Shown: positions 1 through 14,174 of the stretch, piece by piece
Layout of the letters: each line of letters begins with the position of its first letter
Numbering within the stretch: position 1 is the first letter of the stretch
NCBI GenBank assembly: GCA_025642065.1
Contig: JAODUP010001282.1
Location: 1-64,000 of the forward strand
From: Paralvinella palmiformis
Lineage: Eukaryota; Annelida; Polychaeta; Terebellida; Alvinellidae
Direction of reading: 5' to 3'
Length of the DNA: 64,000 nt
Program-made: the position numbers and the translations under genes
Notes under the pieces: generated by a model
The model's database searches: none
What the model saw: only the letters and a program-made list of their open reading frames with translations
What the model was told of the DNA's origin: nothing

Positions 1-2020
<2,020 letters not shown>

Positions 2021-4560
2021 GTATGTATATGTGTGTGGTGTGTTTCTGTGTCTCAAAGCCTGTATGCCTGCATATTTGTGTGCATGAATGTGTGTATTAA
2101 AGTTTGAAATCGTGTATTTACGTAACATTTGTTCATCCATTCAGTCAATCAATGAATTAAACTGTTAATTACTACTACATTTTATTCCTTTGTTTTTTTA
2201 AATAAACAATTCATCTCATCATTCATCCATTAAAATAAAATGTGTTTTGGTGTTATTCTGAACAAAACCATAAAAGAGATAAAGTACTTTTCTACATAAA
2301 GGATAATTTTGCTAGACATCTATTGCGAAAACATTAGATGTTTAATGATTGACATAGTACTTGAACAATGTTTATTTATTACACAGAAATTACTCCATAA
2401 ATTGCAGATGTTCCGGGATAACGTGGTAACGAATGTGGGATAGAGAATAGAATAGAGGCCATTATTATTATTAAACTTTAATTATGTCGTTTATCACGTT
2501 ACAATACTGAATATCAAATAAACAGAATACCGCATTCATTCCTTGTGTCATATTTATTCAGGATAGGTGAAAGGTCAACTGAACATGTGGCAATATTACC
2601 AATGTCATCTCCTGCCAATGATTCTATTGTATCTATTATTTAGGGTGTCACGTAGAATCATTACTCAGTGATATATCTCCCATCTACGAGCTTCTGATGG
2701 ATCATTAAGCCGCCAGTTTGACATGCCATACAACCAGATAGCACGTGATGTATATTTCACAAACATATACGTGTAGAAAGGTCGATGTAACACAATGACT
2801 TTATTTTTGTTATTTATCACCAGTTTTGGAGATACGATTTCTGTCTATTACTTAATATAGTCTAAACATTACAAAATTAAGCAGTTATTCGTTCTTTTTC
2901 GTAATTCTTACCAAAATAAAAGACAATAACAGAAAGAATAAAAGAAAACGTGATTTTATTTCGCTAAAATAAGGCTAATTATGTATTTAAATAAGCACTC
3001 GAACTCTTTGTTTATCACATGTTAATGGTTTTATTTACTCCGTTTTCCATATCGTAGACTGCGAACGTCTCTCGAACTTTAAATGATGTCGAATATATTT
3101 TCTTCGGTTAGGAATTGTTCACTCTTTTTTGGCTTGAAAACATTAGAAAACGGGCTATTCACACAACAAAATTAACAAGTCTAGATAATCCTCCAAAATA
3201 TACCTGCTCATTTCAGTTTCCTACCCAAAGTAGTTGTAGTCTGGTGTAGATTATTAAAAATCATACAGCAAACAATTTGTCACATATAATTATAAAAAAC
3301 ACACCTTGGTGAACATGTATCTTCCAATTAACAATAGTCATTTACCTGTTGACCGAGTTTGAACTATGTCACAGATGCAATATAACCGACCTGGTTACTA
3401 TTCATGGACAGTCACTAAAAGTTGTATCGCACCAAGAATAGAAGATAATTTGCGCTCAAATATAGCAATGTGTAGATTAAATTATTTCGGTGAACGATTC
3501 TCATATGATCACATTAAAAAAATTATTCATACCTCGAGTGGGTGAATGAATGATTGAATGAGTGACTGAGTCAGAATGTGAGTTAGTGAGTGATAGAGTG
3601 AGCCAGAAAATGAAAGGGTGAGTGAGTACACCGAGCAATGAGACTTCAAACCAATGAAGTTTATTTATTGTTCCTTTCAATTTTATGGCATGCAAGAGGG
3701 AATAATGGCACATGTGTCACAGAGATAAAAAATTAAAGATTTGCCCGTAAACTCTAAGATACAATATTACTGATAAATAATAATAATAATAATAATAATA
3801 ATGGTCGAAATGGCAGTTTGTAATGTGGCTGGCAACCTGAAATGAGGAATGCGCAAATGGTCTGTAATTCATAGCTTCCCCACGGAGAGTAATTCTAAAT
3901 AAATTTCGAATTTAGAATATGTGGCATATTCGGTGGAGAAAACCTTCTCAGTTGCCTGGCTGGATGAACAACTCCTCTTTGTATAGGCACGACCTCCCAC
4001 ACCGAATGACCATAGCCTTAGGTAAATAGTCCCATGATCTACACATGAGGCCAAAGAGATAGACAACAATGAAGGCGAACAACACTCGTATCAGTTAACT
4101 AAAGCTATAATAAAGCACGTTCTGAGTCTACTTCATACACCTACCACCATTGACTATCTATCATTAATAATGCACATATTAGACTTGTAGTTTTAAAAAA
4201 CATTTCATTTAAAAGGAGACATTATTCTTCTGGTTTTGGCAGTTAAGTTTGTTCTCACGTTATTAAAATTGCATGTTTATCTTCCGACGAAGATAACTTT
4301 CATTGTATAAGGATTAGAAGTTATTAAAAAACTCTCATCTTTAAAGGTGCTACTTTGTACGGCTTTCATTTGTGGTTTAATTAACATCTGGCGTAGATTA
4401 GATGGAAACAACTTATACGGGTAGCTGGTGAATGAAAGTCTCCTTTAATTAATTGATATTATCTACACGTCATCTTGGCTTTGTTCTAGAAGTTATCTAC
4501 ATCAGCAGCCACATTAACAGTATTTATGCTATTTGTCAAAGTTATTTGACCTTTAATAAT
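2021..4560. other. Unassigned AT-rich sequence in duplication copy 1
   Basis: I see no gene here. The stretch includes a short degenerate GTGA array (about 3538-3630) and an (AAT)n run (about 3777-3802). Small minus-strand frames at 3501-3713 and 3869-4069 are identical in copy 2, but the whole duplication is near-identical, so this is not evidence of selection. The first of these frames partly translates the GTGA array. Confidence 0.6.
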
Positions 4561-4575
4561 AATAATCTTTATCCA

Positions 4576-4594
4576 GTATATATATATATATATA

Positions 4595-4683
<89 letters not shown>

Positions 4684-4690
4684 ATATAAT
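4576..4690. repeat. (AT)n microsatellite, expanded in copy 1
   Basis: Almost pure AT dinucleotides with a few interruptions. The equivalent position in duplication copy 2 (about 8909-8930) holds only about 20 bp. The difference must have arisen after the duplication. Confidence 0.96.
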
Positions 4691-4739
4691 CTATAATTAT
4701 ATAATTATAATGAACATTGAGTCTATGGGTCAGACTGCC

Positions 4740-5217
4740 AGTTAATGAGGCTTAAAGACACATCTGCAAAAGGTCTCCAAAACTAAATCTCATAGACAGT
4801 TCACATAGGTCATGATTTATCCATATAACCAGAATAACATCTCAATTAAACAGCACACATTATCATTCCATTGTGAAAACCTATAATAGTCCCATCTTAT
4901 TATTGCAAGCGTCTTTGTCTTCTTATCTTAGTTTTGATATAGTTCCTATTATCAACACGGCGTCACGCCTTTGTTCTAAGATCTTCTATTTCACGGCCAA
5001 CAATATATTTTTAGGTTCTGGAATGTCTGTCGTCCCAAAGGATGACCTTTGATAACTACAGCTAACAAGACATTATCATTTGACCTTTAATTATAGCAAT
5101 TGTGAACCTGGTAGACGAAGATAGGAGCATATTATCAATCGAAGGATAAGGATCGGCTTTCTTTTGTTTAATCTTCCATAGAAAGTATGAATTCTTTAAT
5201 ATTTAAATGTTTTAAAG

Positions 5218-5268
<51 letters not shown>

Positions 5269-5445
5269 CGTGCGTGCGTGGGTGCATGTGTGCGTGTAGG
5301 GGGGGATATGTGTTTATAAGTCTGTTCGCTAATACACCTGCCAGCCTGATACCTTTGTTCGAATACATATCTACAACATCACATAATCATCATACTCATA
5401 TAGCTACAGTTAATATGTTATGAAGCAACCAGCTTCATAACTCTA
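4740..5445 (-). mobile_element. Family G repeat, inverted copy
   Basis: Read on the minus strand from 5445 down, this follows the same order as the plus-strand copy at 63333-63960. It has ctggttgcttcataa, then gctggcaggtgta, then attactttaaaacatt, then an AT-rich body ending near ctaccaggttcac and aaaggtcaaatg. The (TA)n(TG)n run at about 5220-5290 lies inside it. The body also matches 49390-49810, including gctgtttaattgag near the far end. No ORF is conserved among copies. Family unknown to me. Confidence 0.75.
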
Positions 5446-5457
5446 AATTTCACCCCA

Positions 5458-5637
5458 AAACATATATCATATCATATCATATCATATGATGTCATATCAT
5501 ATCATATCATATCATATCATTTCGTATCATATCATATCATATCATATCATATCATGTCATGTCATATCATATCATATCATATCATGTCATATCATATCAT
5601 ATCATTTCGTATCATATCATATTATATCATATCATAC
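5458..5637. repeat. (ATATC)n pentanucleotide array
   Basis: About 35 units of ATATC/CATAT with occasional variants (ATGTC, TTTCGT). It flanks the outer end of the inverted family G copy, and the same arrangement is present at 9708-9860 in copy 2 with fewer units. Confidence 0.95.
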
Positions 5638-5639
5638 TA

Positions 5640-5872
5640 GCTGACGACTAAAATTAACTGTGGTATTTTGCTTTCAGTACACGGTCTTTCTCAAGTTTAC
5701 ATCAGGGACTTTCAGGGTTTACAGAGAGTCAGTGGACTGCTGAGATAACAGAACTGGTTGACATAAGGGTCTACCCTTGTGTACGTAAGTACAATAGCTT
5801 ATGGAAATATATCCTTTAGTCGTTCTGTATTAGATATGAGGTATAAACTAACTACATTTGAAAATATGTAAT

Positions 5873-5928
<56 letters not shown>

Positions 5929-6135
5929 TATATATATAGAGAGAGAAACCACACACACATACTTAAACACAATCGCATACACACTATTATTTTTACTTAC
6001 AGAATGGGGCCAATAAGGGTAGCAGATGACAGTCGCACGTTTAACTAAGTAATACAATCATCACCTGTGCATAGGTCCTATATAATAAGAGCTTTACTAA
6101 AATCTCAAATATTAGTTCGAATTTGTAATAAATGT
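5640..6135. other. Unassigned sequence with (GA)n
   Basis: Contains a (GA)n run at about 5875-5921 followed by a short (TA)n. No coding signal. The right edge at 6134/6135 is the tandem-duplication junction. Confidence 0.6.
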
Positions 6136-6242
6136 AAGAAAAGTCGCCATTCTGGATTCAGTCCCCTGAAGAAACGTCCAGAGTTTGAATTCACGGTTCG
6201 AGATTCTCTGTGCCTGTGCCTTATTATACACAGCAAAACACA

Positions 6243-6323
<81 letters not shown>

Positions 6324-6342
6324 TGTGTGTGTGTGTGTGTTT
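6136..6342 (+). repeat. Family F 3' module plus (CA)n(TA)n(TG)n, in copy 2
   Basis: About 100 bp of the family F 3' module lies here with no F body upstream. It then runs into CA (6250-6273), TA (about 6277-6321) and TG (about 6324-6341) tracts. It is orphaned because the duplication breakpoint cut inside the F element. Confidence 0.9.
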
Positions 6343-6399
6343 GTGTCTCAAAGCCTGTATGCCTGCATATTTGTGTGCATGAATGTGTGTATTAAAGTT

Positions 6400-8900
6400 T
6401 GAAATCGTGTATTTACGTAACATTTGTTCATCCATTCAGTCAATCAATGAATTAAACTGTTAATTACTACTACATTTTATTCCTTTGTTTTTTTAAATAA
6501 ACAATTCATCTCATCATTCATCCATTAAAATAAAATGTGTTTTGGTGTTATTCTGAACAAAACCATAAAAGAGATAAAGTACTTTTCTACATAAAGGATA
6601 ATTTTGCTAGACATCTATTGCGAAAACATTAGATGTTTAATGATTGACATAGTACTTGAACAATGTTTATTTATTACACAGAAATTACTCCATAAATTGC
6701 AGATGTTCCGGGATAACGTGGTAACGAATGTGGGATAGAGAATAGAATAGAGGCCATTATTATTATTAAACTTTAATTATGTCGTTTATCACGTTACAAT
6801 ACTGAATATCAAATAAACAGAATACCGCATTCATTCCTTGTGTCATATTTATTCAGGATAGGTGAAAGGTCAACTGAACATGTGGCAATATTACCAATGT
6901 CATCTCCTGCCAATGATTCTATTCTATCTATTATTTAGGGTGTCACGTAGAATCATTACTCAGTGATATATCTCCCATCTACGAGCTTCTGATGGATCAT
7001 TAAGCCGCCAGTTTGACATGCCATACAACCAGATATCACGTGATGTATATTTCACAAACATATACGGGTAGAAAGGTCGATGTAACACAATGACTTTATT
7101 TTTGTTATTTATCACCAGTTTTGGAGATACGATTTCTGTCTATTACTTAATATAGTCTAAACATTACAAAATTAAGCAGTTATTCGTTCTTTTTCGTAAT
7201 TCTTACCAAAATAAAAGACAATAACAGAAAGAATAAAAGAAAACGTGATTTTATTTCGCTAAATAAATCTGAACTATAAAATAAGGTTAATTATGTATTT
7301 AAATAAGCACTCGAACTCTTTGTTTATCACATGTTAATGGTTTTATTTACTCCGTTTTCCATATCGTAGACTGCGAACGTCTCTCGAACTTTAAATGATG
7401 TCGAATATATTTTCTTCGGTTAGGAATTGTTCACTCTTTTTTGGCTTGAAAACATTAGAAAACGGGCTATTCACACAACAAAATTAACAAGTCTAGATAA
7501 TCCTCCAAAATATACCTGCTCATTTCAGTTTCCTACCCAAAGTAGTTGTAGTCTGGTGTAGATTATTAAAAATCATACAGCAAACAATTTGTCACATATA
7601 ATTATAAAAAAACACACCTTGGTGAACATGTATCTTCCAATTAACAATAGTCATTTACATGTTGACCGAGTTTGAACTATGTCACAGATGCAATATAACC
7701 GACCTGGTTACTATTCATGGACAGTCACTAAAAGTTGTATCACACCAAGACTAGAAGATAATTTGTGCTCAAATATTGCAATGTGTAGATTAAATTATTT
7801 CGGTGAACGATTCTCATATGATCACATTAAAAAAATTATTCATACCTCGAGTGGGTGAATGAATGATTGAATGAGTGACTGAGTCAGAATGTGAGTTAGT
7901 GAGTGATAGAGTGAGCCAGAAAATGAAAGGGTGAGTGAGTACACCGAGCAATGAGACTTCAAACCAATGAAGTTTATTTATTGTTCCTTTCAATTTTATG
8001 GCATGCAAGAGGGAATAATGGCACATGTGTCACAGAGATAAAAAATAAAAGATTTGCCCGTAAACTCTAAGATACAATATTACTGATAAATAATAATAAT
8101 AATAATAATAATAATGGTCGAAATGGCAGTTTGTAATGTGGCTGGCAACCTGAAATGAGGAATGCGCAAATGGTCTGTAATTCATAGCTTCCCCACGGAG
8201 AGTAATTCTAAATAAATTTCGAATTTAGAATATGTGGCATATTCGGTGGAGAAAACCTTCTCAGTTGCCTGGCTGGATGAACAACTCCTCTTTGTATAGG
8301 CACGACCTCCCACACCGAATGACCATAGCCTTAGGTAAATAGTCCCATGATCTACACATGAGGCCAAAGAGATAGACAACAATGAAGGCGAACAACACTC
8401 GTATCAGTTAACTAAAGCTATAATAAAGCACGTTCTGAGTCTACTTCATACACCTACCACCATTGACTATCTATCATTAATAATGCACATATTAGACTTG
8501 TAGTTTTAAAAAACATTTCATTTAAAAGGAGACATTATTCTTCTGTTTTTGGCAGTTAAGTTTGTTCTCACGTTATTAAAATTGCATGTTTATCTTCCGA
8601 CGAAGATAACTTTCATTGTATAAGGATTAGATGCAGACTATTCGAAGTGATTACAAAACTCTCATCTTTAAAGGTGCTACTTTGTACGGCTTTCATCTTG
8701 TTGGTTTAATTAACATCTGGCGTAGATTAGATGGAAACAACTAATACGGGTAGCTGGTGAAGGAAAGTGTTCCTTTTAATATAATTGATATTATCTACAC
8801 GTCATCTTGGCTTTGTTCTAGAAGTATCTACATCAGTAGCCACATTAACAGTATTTATGCTATTTGTCAAAAGTTATTTGACCTTTAATAATAATAATCT
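6400..8900. other. Unassigned AT-rich sequence in duplication copy 2
   Basis: Counterpart of 2100-4560. No gene seen. The (AAT)n run recurs at about 8090-8115 and the degenerate GTGA array at about 7851-7940. Confidence 0.6.
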
Positions 8901-8969
8901 TTATCCAGTATATATATATATATATAGTATAATGAACATTGAGTCTATGGGTCAGACTGCCAGTTAATG

Positions 8970-9439
8970 AGGCTTAAAGACACATCTGCAAAAAGTCTCC
9001 AAAACTAAATCTCATAGACAGTTCACATAGGTCATGATTTATCCATATAACCAGAATAACATCTCAATTAAACAGCACACATTATCATTCCATTGTGAAA
9101 ACCTATAATAGTCCCATCTTATTATTGCAAGCGTCTTTGTCTTCTTATCTTAGTTTTGATATAGTTCCTATTATCAACACGGCGTCACACCTTTGTTCTA
9201 AGATCTTCTATTTCACGGCCAACAATATATTTTTAGGTTCTGGAATGTCTGTCGTCCCAAAAGATGACCTTTGATAACTACAGCTAACAAGACATTATCA
9301 TTTGACCTTTAATTATAGCAATTGTGAACCTGGTAGACGAAGATAGGAGCATATTATCAATCGAAGGATAAGGATCGGCTTTCTTTTGTTTAATCTTCCA
9401 TAGAAAGTATGAATTCTTTAATATTTAAATGTTTTAAAG

Positions 9440-9494
<55 letters not shown>

Positions 9495-9690
9495 GTGTGT
9501 GTGTGTGTGTTGTGTTCGTGTGTGTGGTGGTGCATGTGTGCGTGTAGGGGGGGATATGTGTTTATAAGTCTGTTCGCTAATACACCTGCCAGCCTGATAC
9601 CTTTGTTCGAATACATATCTACAACATCACATAATCATCATACTCATATAGCTACAGTTAATATGTTATGAAGCAACCAGCTTCATAACT
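8970..9690 (-). mobile_element. Family G repeat, inverted copy in duplication copy 2
   Basis: Duplicate of the 4740-5445 element. It includes an expanded TA tract (about 9441-9492) followed by TG. Same landmarks on the minus strand: ctggttgcttcataa near 9685 and gctggcaggtgta near 9590. Confidence 0.75.
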
Positions 9691-9707
9691 CTAAATTTCA
9701 CCCCAAA

Positions 9708-9860
9708 ACATATATCATATCATATCATATGATGTCATATCATATCATATCATATCATATCATTTCGTATCATATCATATCATGTCATATCATATCATAT
9801 CATATTATGTCATATCATATCATATCATTTCGTATCATATCATATTATATCATATCATAC
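9708..9860. repeat. (ATATC)n array, copy 2
   Basis: Shorter counterpart of 5458-5637, with the same TTTCGT and ATGTC variants in a different number and arrangement. Confidence 0.95.
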
Positions 9861-10098
9861 TAGCTGACGACTAAAATTAACTGTGGTATTTTGCTTTCAG
9901 TACACGGTCTTTCTCAAGTTTACATCAGGGACTTTCAGGGTTTACAGAGAGTCAGTGGACTGCTGAGATAACAGAACTGGTTGACATAAGGGTCTACCCT
10001 TGTGTACGTAAGTACAATAGCTTATTGAAATATATCCTTTAGTCGTTCTGTATTAGATATGAGGTATAAACTAACTACATTTGAAAATATGTAATGAA

Positions 10099-10129
<31 letters not shown>

Positions 10130-10337
10130 TATATATATATATAGAGAGAAACCACACACACATACTTAAACACAATCGCATACACACTATTATTTTTACT
10201 TACAGAATGGGGCCAATAAGGGTAGCAGATGACAGTCGCACGTTTAACAAAGTAATACAATCATCACCTGTGCATAGGTCCTATATAATAAGAGCTTTAC
10301 TAAAATCTCAAATATTAGTTCGAATTTGTAATAAATG

Positions 10338-10690
10338 AAAAGTTCTTGCTTCGGATACCTGTTGATAATAGTCCCAGATTATAATAATTAAATGCTTTTT
10401 ATAATAATAATAATAATAATAATGAAGCCAAGATAAACAAATCAGCCTGAAGAGGTCTTTTTATTACGGGATAATAAATGTTTTTGAAAAAACCCCAGCA
10501 GTACTAAGTTTTAAAGCGAAGATATCCATCAAATTATCAATGTCATATTATTTAATGACTAAGATAAGATAACAAATCTATTATATCTTTATATGATATT
10601 AATTGATATCACATATCATTTCAAATAAATAACTGAAAGAAACAATTAATGACATCCTAAAACCTATTACTCATATTATAAATATCCAAG
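10338..10690. other. Unassigned spacer before LINE remnant
   Basis: AT-rich, with an (AAT)n run at about 10403-10423. The right part may be decayed LINE sequence upstream of the recognisable reverse transcriptase, but I cannot read a continuous frame. Confidence 0.4.
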
Positions 10691-10694
10691 CCTG

Positions 10695-11879
10695 ATCCAG
10701 AATTCACAGCTATATTTTCTGATATTTCAAAGGAGATCGATGTGATAAACCATGCAATATTACTTAAGAAAATTAACAACAATTGTATTCATGGCATAGC
10801 ACATGACCTGTTTTAAAAATTATCTATCTGATCGACAACAATCTGTTGAGGTTGGTAGAAAGGTATCTGACGGGGTATCTATCACAATTGGAGTTCCACA
10901 AGGGAATATTCTTGGTCCGTTGCTATATCTGATCTATGTCAATGACATAGGCAATTCGTGTACGGGGAATATTTTATCTTTTGCTGACGACCCAAACTGT
11001 ATACGTCACATTCAAATCTTAATGAATTATATGAAAATGTTAACGCGCAAGTGATATATTTATATCAGTGGTTCTGCTCTAATAAAATATCTCCAAATTC
11101 TAAGAAAACCGAATACATTTTATTGAGACCTAGATACAGGAGAGAAGACCTTTCACGTAATTCGATATAATTAGGACCTGATGGAATCGGAAATAACTGT
11201 AACGAACACCCAACCAAATTCTTGGGCATGCACATTGATTGAACATTTGACATGGAAACAGCACATTGCTGCAGGAAAAAGGAAAGTGTCCATTGCCCTA
11301 TTTTATATTAAGGAAGTCAGACATGTGCTGCCACCAGATAACCTAAGGACTTTGTATTTTTCATTGATTCCTCCACATCTATCCTATGGTATTACGGTAT
11401 GGGATAATGCAGAACAAAATGTAATTAGACCACTAACATTAGTATTGAAAAGGGCAATACGTCTTATTAACAACGCATCGTATAACAGTCATACTGGTCC
11501 AACATTTAAGAAATTAGGAATTCTAACGCTGCGTGACTTATTTGATTATCACTCTATTCTCTTTGTACATGGTTATCTGTCCGATAAAGTTCCAGGTTCC
11601 TTTAGCGGGTGTTTTCCAACCAACAGCGACATGCCAAACTCAAGGGCAACCCGACAGTACAAATTATTTTACGTGCCTAATTATCCATTGAACTTTTCTC
11701 AGCGTGAACTTATTGGTTTATTGGCCACACTGTGGAATAAGTTGAATGAATTAATACCTGAAAACGCTTCAAGATCACAAACTAAAAGAATAATCAAGTC
11801 TATTTTGTTACAAGATTATCCAGATGTTGTTAGATGTGAAAATACGAGATTTTCTGAATGTCATTTTAATTTTAATTGA
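10695..11879 (+). pseudogene. Non-LTR retrotransposon reverse transcriptase fragment, broken
   Basis: A 5'-truncated LINE ORF2 remnant. A degraded RT motif A region (DISKEIDVINHAILLKK) lies near 10717. In 10803-11054 there is GVPQGNILGPLLYLIYVND followed by a FADD catalytic box. The frame then shifts; about 11054-11170 reads as the post-FADD region (SPNSKKTEYILL). A further shift near 11242 leads into the long frame ending at 11879, which reads as the RT thumb and C-terminal domain (LSYGITVWDN, LKRAIRLI, LGILTLRDLFDYHS). At least two frameshifts make it non-functional. The motifs fit the jockey/CR1/L2 group; I cannot fix the clade without alignment. Confidence 0.9.
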
Positions 11880-12725
11880 AACAGGATTAATCTGCTTCTG
11901 TGATATAGTCGTTTCCTCATTATGATGCCACGTTACTTGTCATGATTGATCTTCCCCGCAATGCATTATTGTTTTTTTGTTGAATACTCTTGATAATTGA
12001 CATCTCTCCCATTCTCTCTCCTAGGTTTTTCAAATTGTGATACATGTATCTTTTTGTAACTTTTGTTAGATGTATACCCAGTAATACTAATCCTAAGATT
12101 ACAACTACTGGTAATAGGAACAGCAAATCAATGACAAATAATAAACAACAAAATTTCGATAAAGTATTTTTAGTAGCAGAATCACCCCGAAATCGCTTTA
12201 TAGTGAAACCCCCATTTGTAGTGAGCAATAATATACACATTGAGTACAATTTAAAATAAAAGAGTTGTTTTAAACAGATGTGTCACTATCTAAATATTAG
12301 AAGAAATGATACATTTCTAATTTCCCCAGCGATCTGTTCCACACTTTTTGGACGGCGATAAGCCTTAAAACCCAATCTGGATGACTTTCTAATACTGATA
12401 TGTTTTTGAAATCCAACATAGTACGAGGTAATATCTAATTTAAAATCATTCAGCTTTTGATTAATTTGAGTCGTCTATATCCATATATCAGAAATGGAAC
12501 TTTAAGGGAACTGTTTTATTATGCATTCTCCGTATGAAGAGATATGTAAAACTATGTGTCAATGGCACACAAGTAACATCTTATACTATATCATACAGTT
12601 ATATTAAAATCAAACGTCAAAAGAAGTGAACTCTGTGGCTGCAACATCAAACAACACAAGGAAGCTTTTGTTTAAAGATGTCTGACCAGGTGTCAAATAC
12701 TTTATAGTATATTTTATTAAACGGC
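11880..12725. other. Unassigned sequence downstream of LINE
   Basis: May include the LINE 3' untranslated region, but I see no tail that defines its end. Overlapping short frames on both strands (11920-12259) have no recognisable domain. Confidence 0.4.
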
Positions 12726-12729
12726 CTAG

Positions 12730-12930
12730 AGTCCGTTTCTATGGTGCAGTATTTGAGCATTGTGCTTCTAAGCCTTCAGGTTGAGGGTTAGAATTCGAGT
12801 CACGGCTGCATTTGCGTGATGTACTTCCTTGTGGTCTATCTGTTCGGCCATATTTCCCGTATGCGACAACTCTCGTCGGGAAGCAACTCAACTGAAATCA
12901 AAATCAAATCAAAATCAAATCAAATCAAAT
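12730..12930 (+). mobile_element. tRNA-derived SINE (family S-B), plus strand
   Basis: The head has a tRNA-like start (ctatggtgcagtat) and a B-box-like gaattcgagtc near 12790. The body contains cggccatatttcccgtatgcg. The tail is a run of AAATC units (about 12895-12928). The reverse complement of the body matches 48180-48345, and more weakly 62520-62690 and 45130-45280, in the order body then tRNA-like head. No target-site duplication was found. Confidence 0.7.
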
Positions 12931-13590
12931 GGACCAGGAAATTGGCCTATCTTGGTCAATTAATATCAAAATACCATCGGCGATATAACGAGAAATATAA
13001 TGTAAACACAAATAACGAAACTCTTTATATCTCTTAAGACTTATTGTAAGCTGAATGCCTAAAGCTAATGATAATCAAATTAGTTCCATCAACTTATATC
13101 CCAATAATTCTAATATTTATGGTTATTATATGGTATCTAAAAATATGTCTCACTATATGTTTCGCGATATCAACTGGACAACAACACTCATAGTGTTCAG
13201 CCAAAGTTCCATTTGTTTATATAGCATTATAAGCCTTTCACATAAGTGAAGACATTACTAAACATTCCAACTACGAATATTACCTATTTTTAATCGATGG
13301 AATAATTCATTTAATAATAGACATTATTTTACCCTTCTTATAGCTTTTTTAAATCCCCTCGTACCATAGCTGCCCTGTCTATAACATGACTAAGAGGGGG
13401 GGGGGTATAACTGACTGCTCAATGTCGTAGTAATTACACCAGTTGTATATTTTCCTAAGCTTCGATCTTTATCGGGCCACCTTTCGTATCTTCCAGCGTA
13501 GTGCTTTTAGTTAATATGTAATGTAAATATGAAAATACACAGGTTTCTTACACGACAAAAGTGTCTTTGATAAAGTTTAGATTAAGTAAA
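12931..13590. other. Unassigned AT-rich sequence
   Basis: No gene or repeat family recognised. A short G run lies at about 13396-13405. Confidence 0.4.
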
Positions 13591-13599
13591 TATGATTAT

Positions 13600-13843
13600 C
13601 TCTTCTAGAATGACAGCCACACTAAGAAGACATAGTGGTTTGTGTCCTTTACTTGACATTTTATTGTCAACATTTATTCAATGTCTGTCGACGTTTAGAT
13701 GATTTGCGGCCACCGAAAGCCAGACATATTCATCTAACCTTTAATCGTAACCATCTTGAACCTGTTACTAGAATATCAAATGCGCCCTATATCTGTCGAC
13801 AAAGATTTGCTTCCTTGAGGCTGATAGTTTATATATACATGTG

Positions 13844-13905
<62 letters not shown>
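13600..13905 (-). mobile_element. Diverged family G fragment with (TA)n
   Basis: The stretch around 13666-13770 shares spaced blocks with the inverted G copy at about 5010-5110: tgtctgtcg, then acctttaat, then atcttgaacctg-ta. It ends in a TA array at about 13840-13902. Much more diverged than the other G copies. Confidence 0.45.
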
Positions 13906-14174
13906 GCACTCTATTAAAATAGTTAGGATGTAAATTGTATCCACATCTTTATATTATAGGTATATCGATAAGTTGTTTTCTTCGGTGGTACTTTTGTACA
14001 TTTGGAGGCCACTGATGTATGTCATTCTGCTCATCATAATACACACTAAGAATATGACAATGGTAGGGAAACATTAAATCGGTTAGGCATGGACACCACA
14101 CACACTAATAGTGAGCTAGTGAGTGACTGAGTAGTCTTTCTATATCTGATTTATTATAGTTAACCGTCATTGTC

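Larger units (their letters stand above)
6136..10337 (+). repeat. Tandem duplication, copy 2 (~4.2 kb)
   Basis: Second copy of 1774-6135, in the same orientation and directly adjoining. It starts at aagaaaagtcgcc within the family F 3' module and ends at ataaatg before unrelated sequence beginning aaaagttcttgc. The short shared string aagaaaag/gaaaag around the breakpoint is a candidate microhomology. The length shortfall against copy 1 comes mainly from shorter AT, ATATC, GA and CA runs. Confidence 0.93.

Noticed and set aside
3501..4069. Small minus-strand frames conserved exactly at 7814-8026 and 8182-8382
   Set aside because: The entire 4.3 kb surroundings are a near-identical recent duplication, so conservation carries no information on function. 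One frame also spans a GTGA array.
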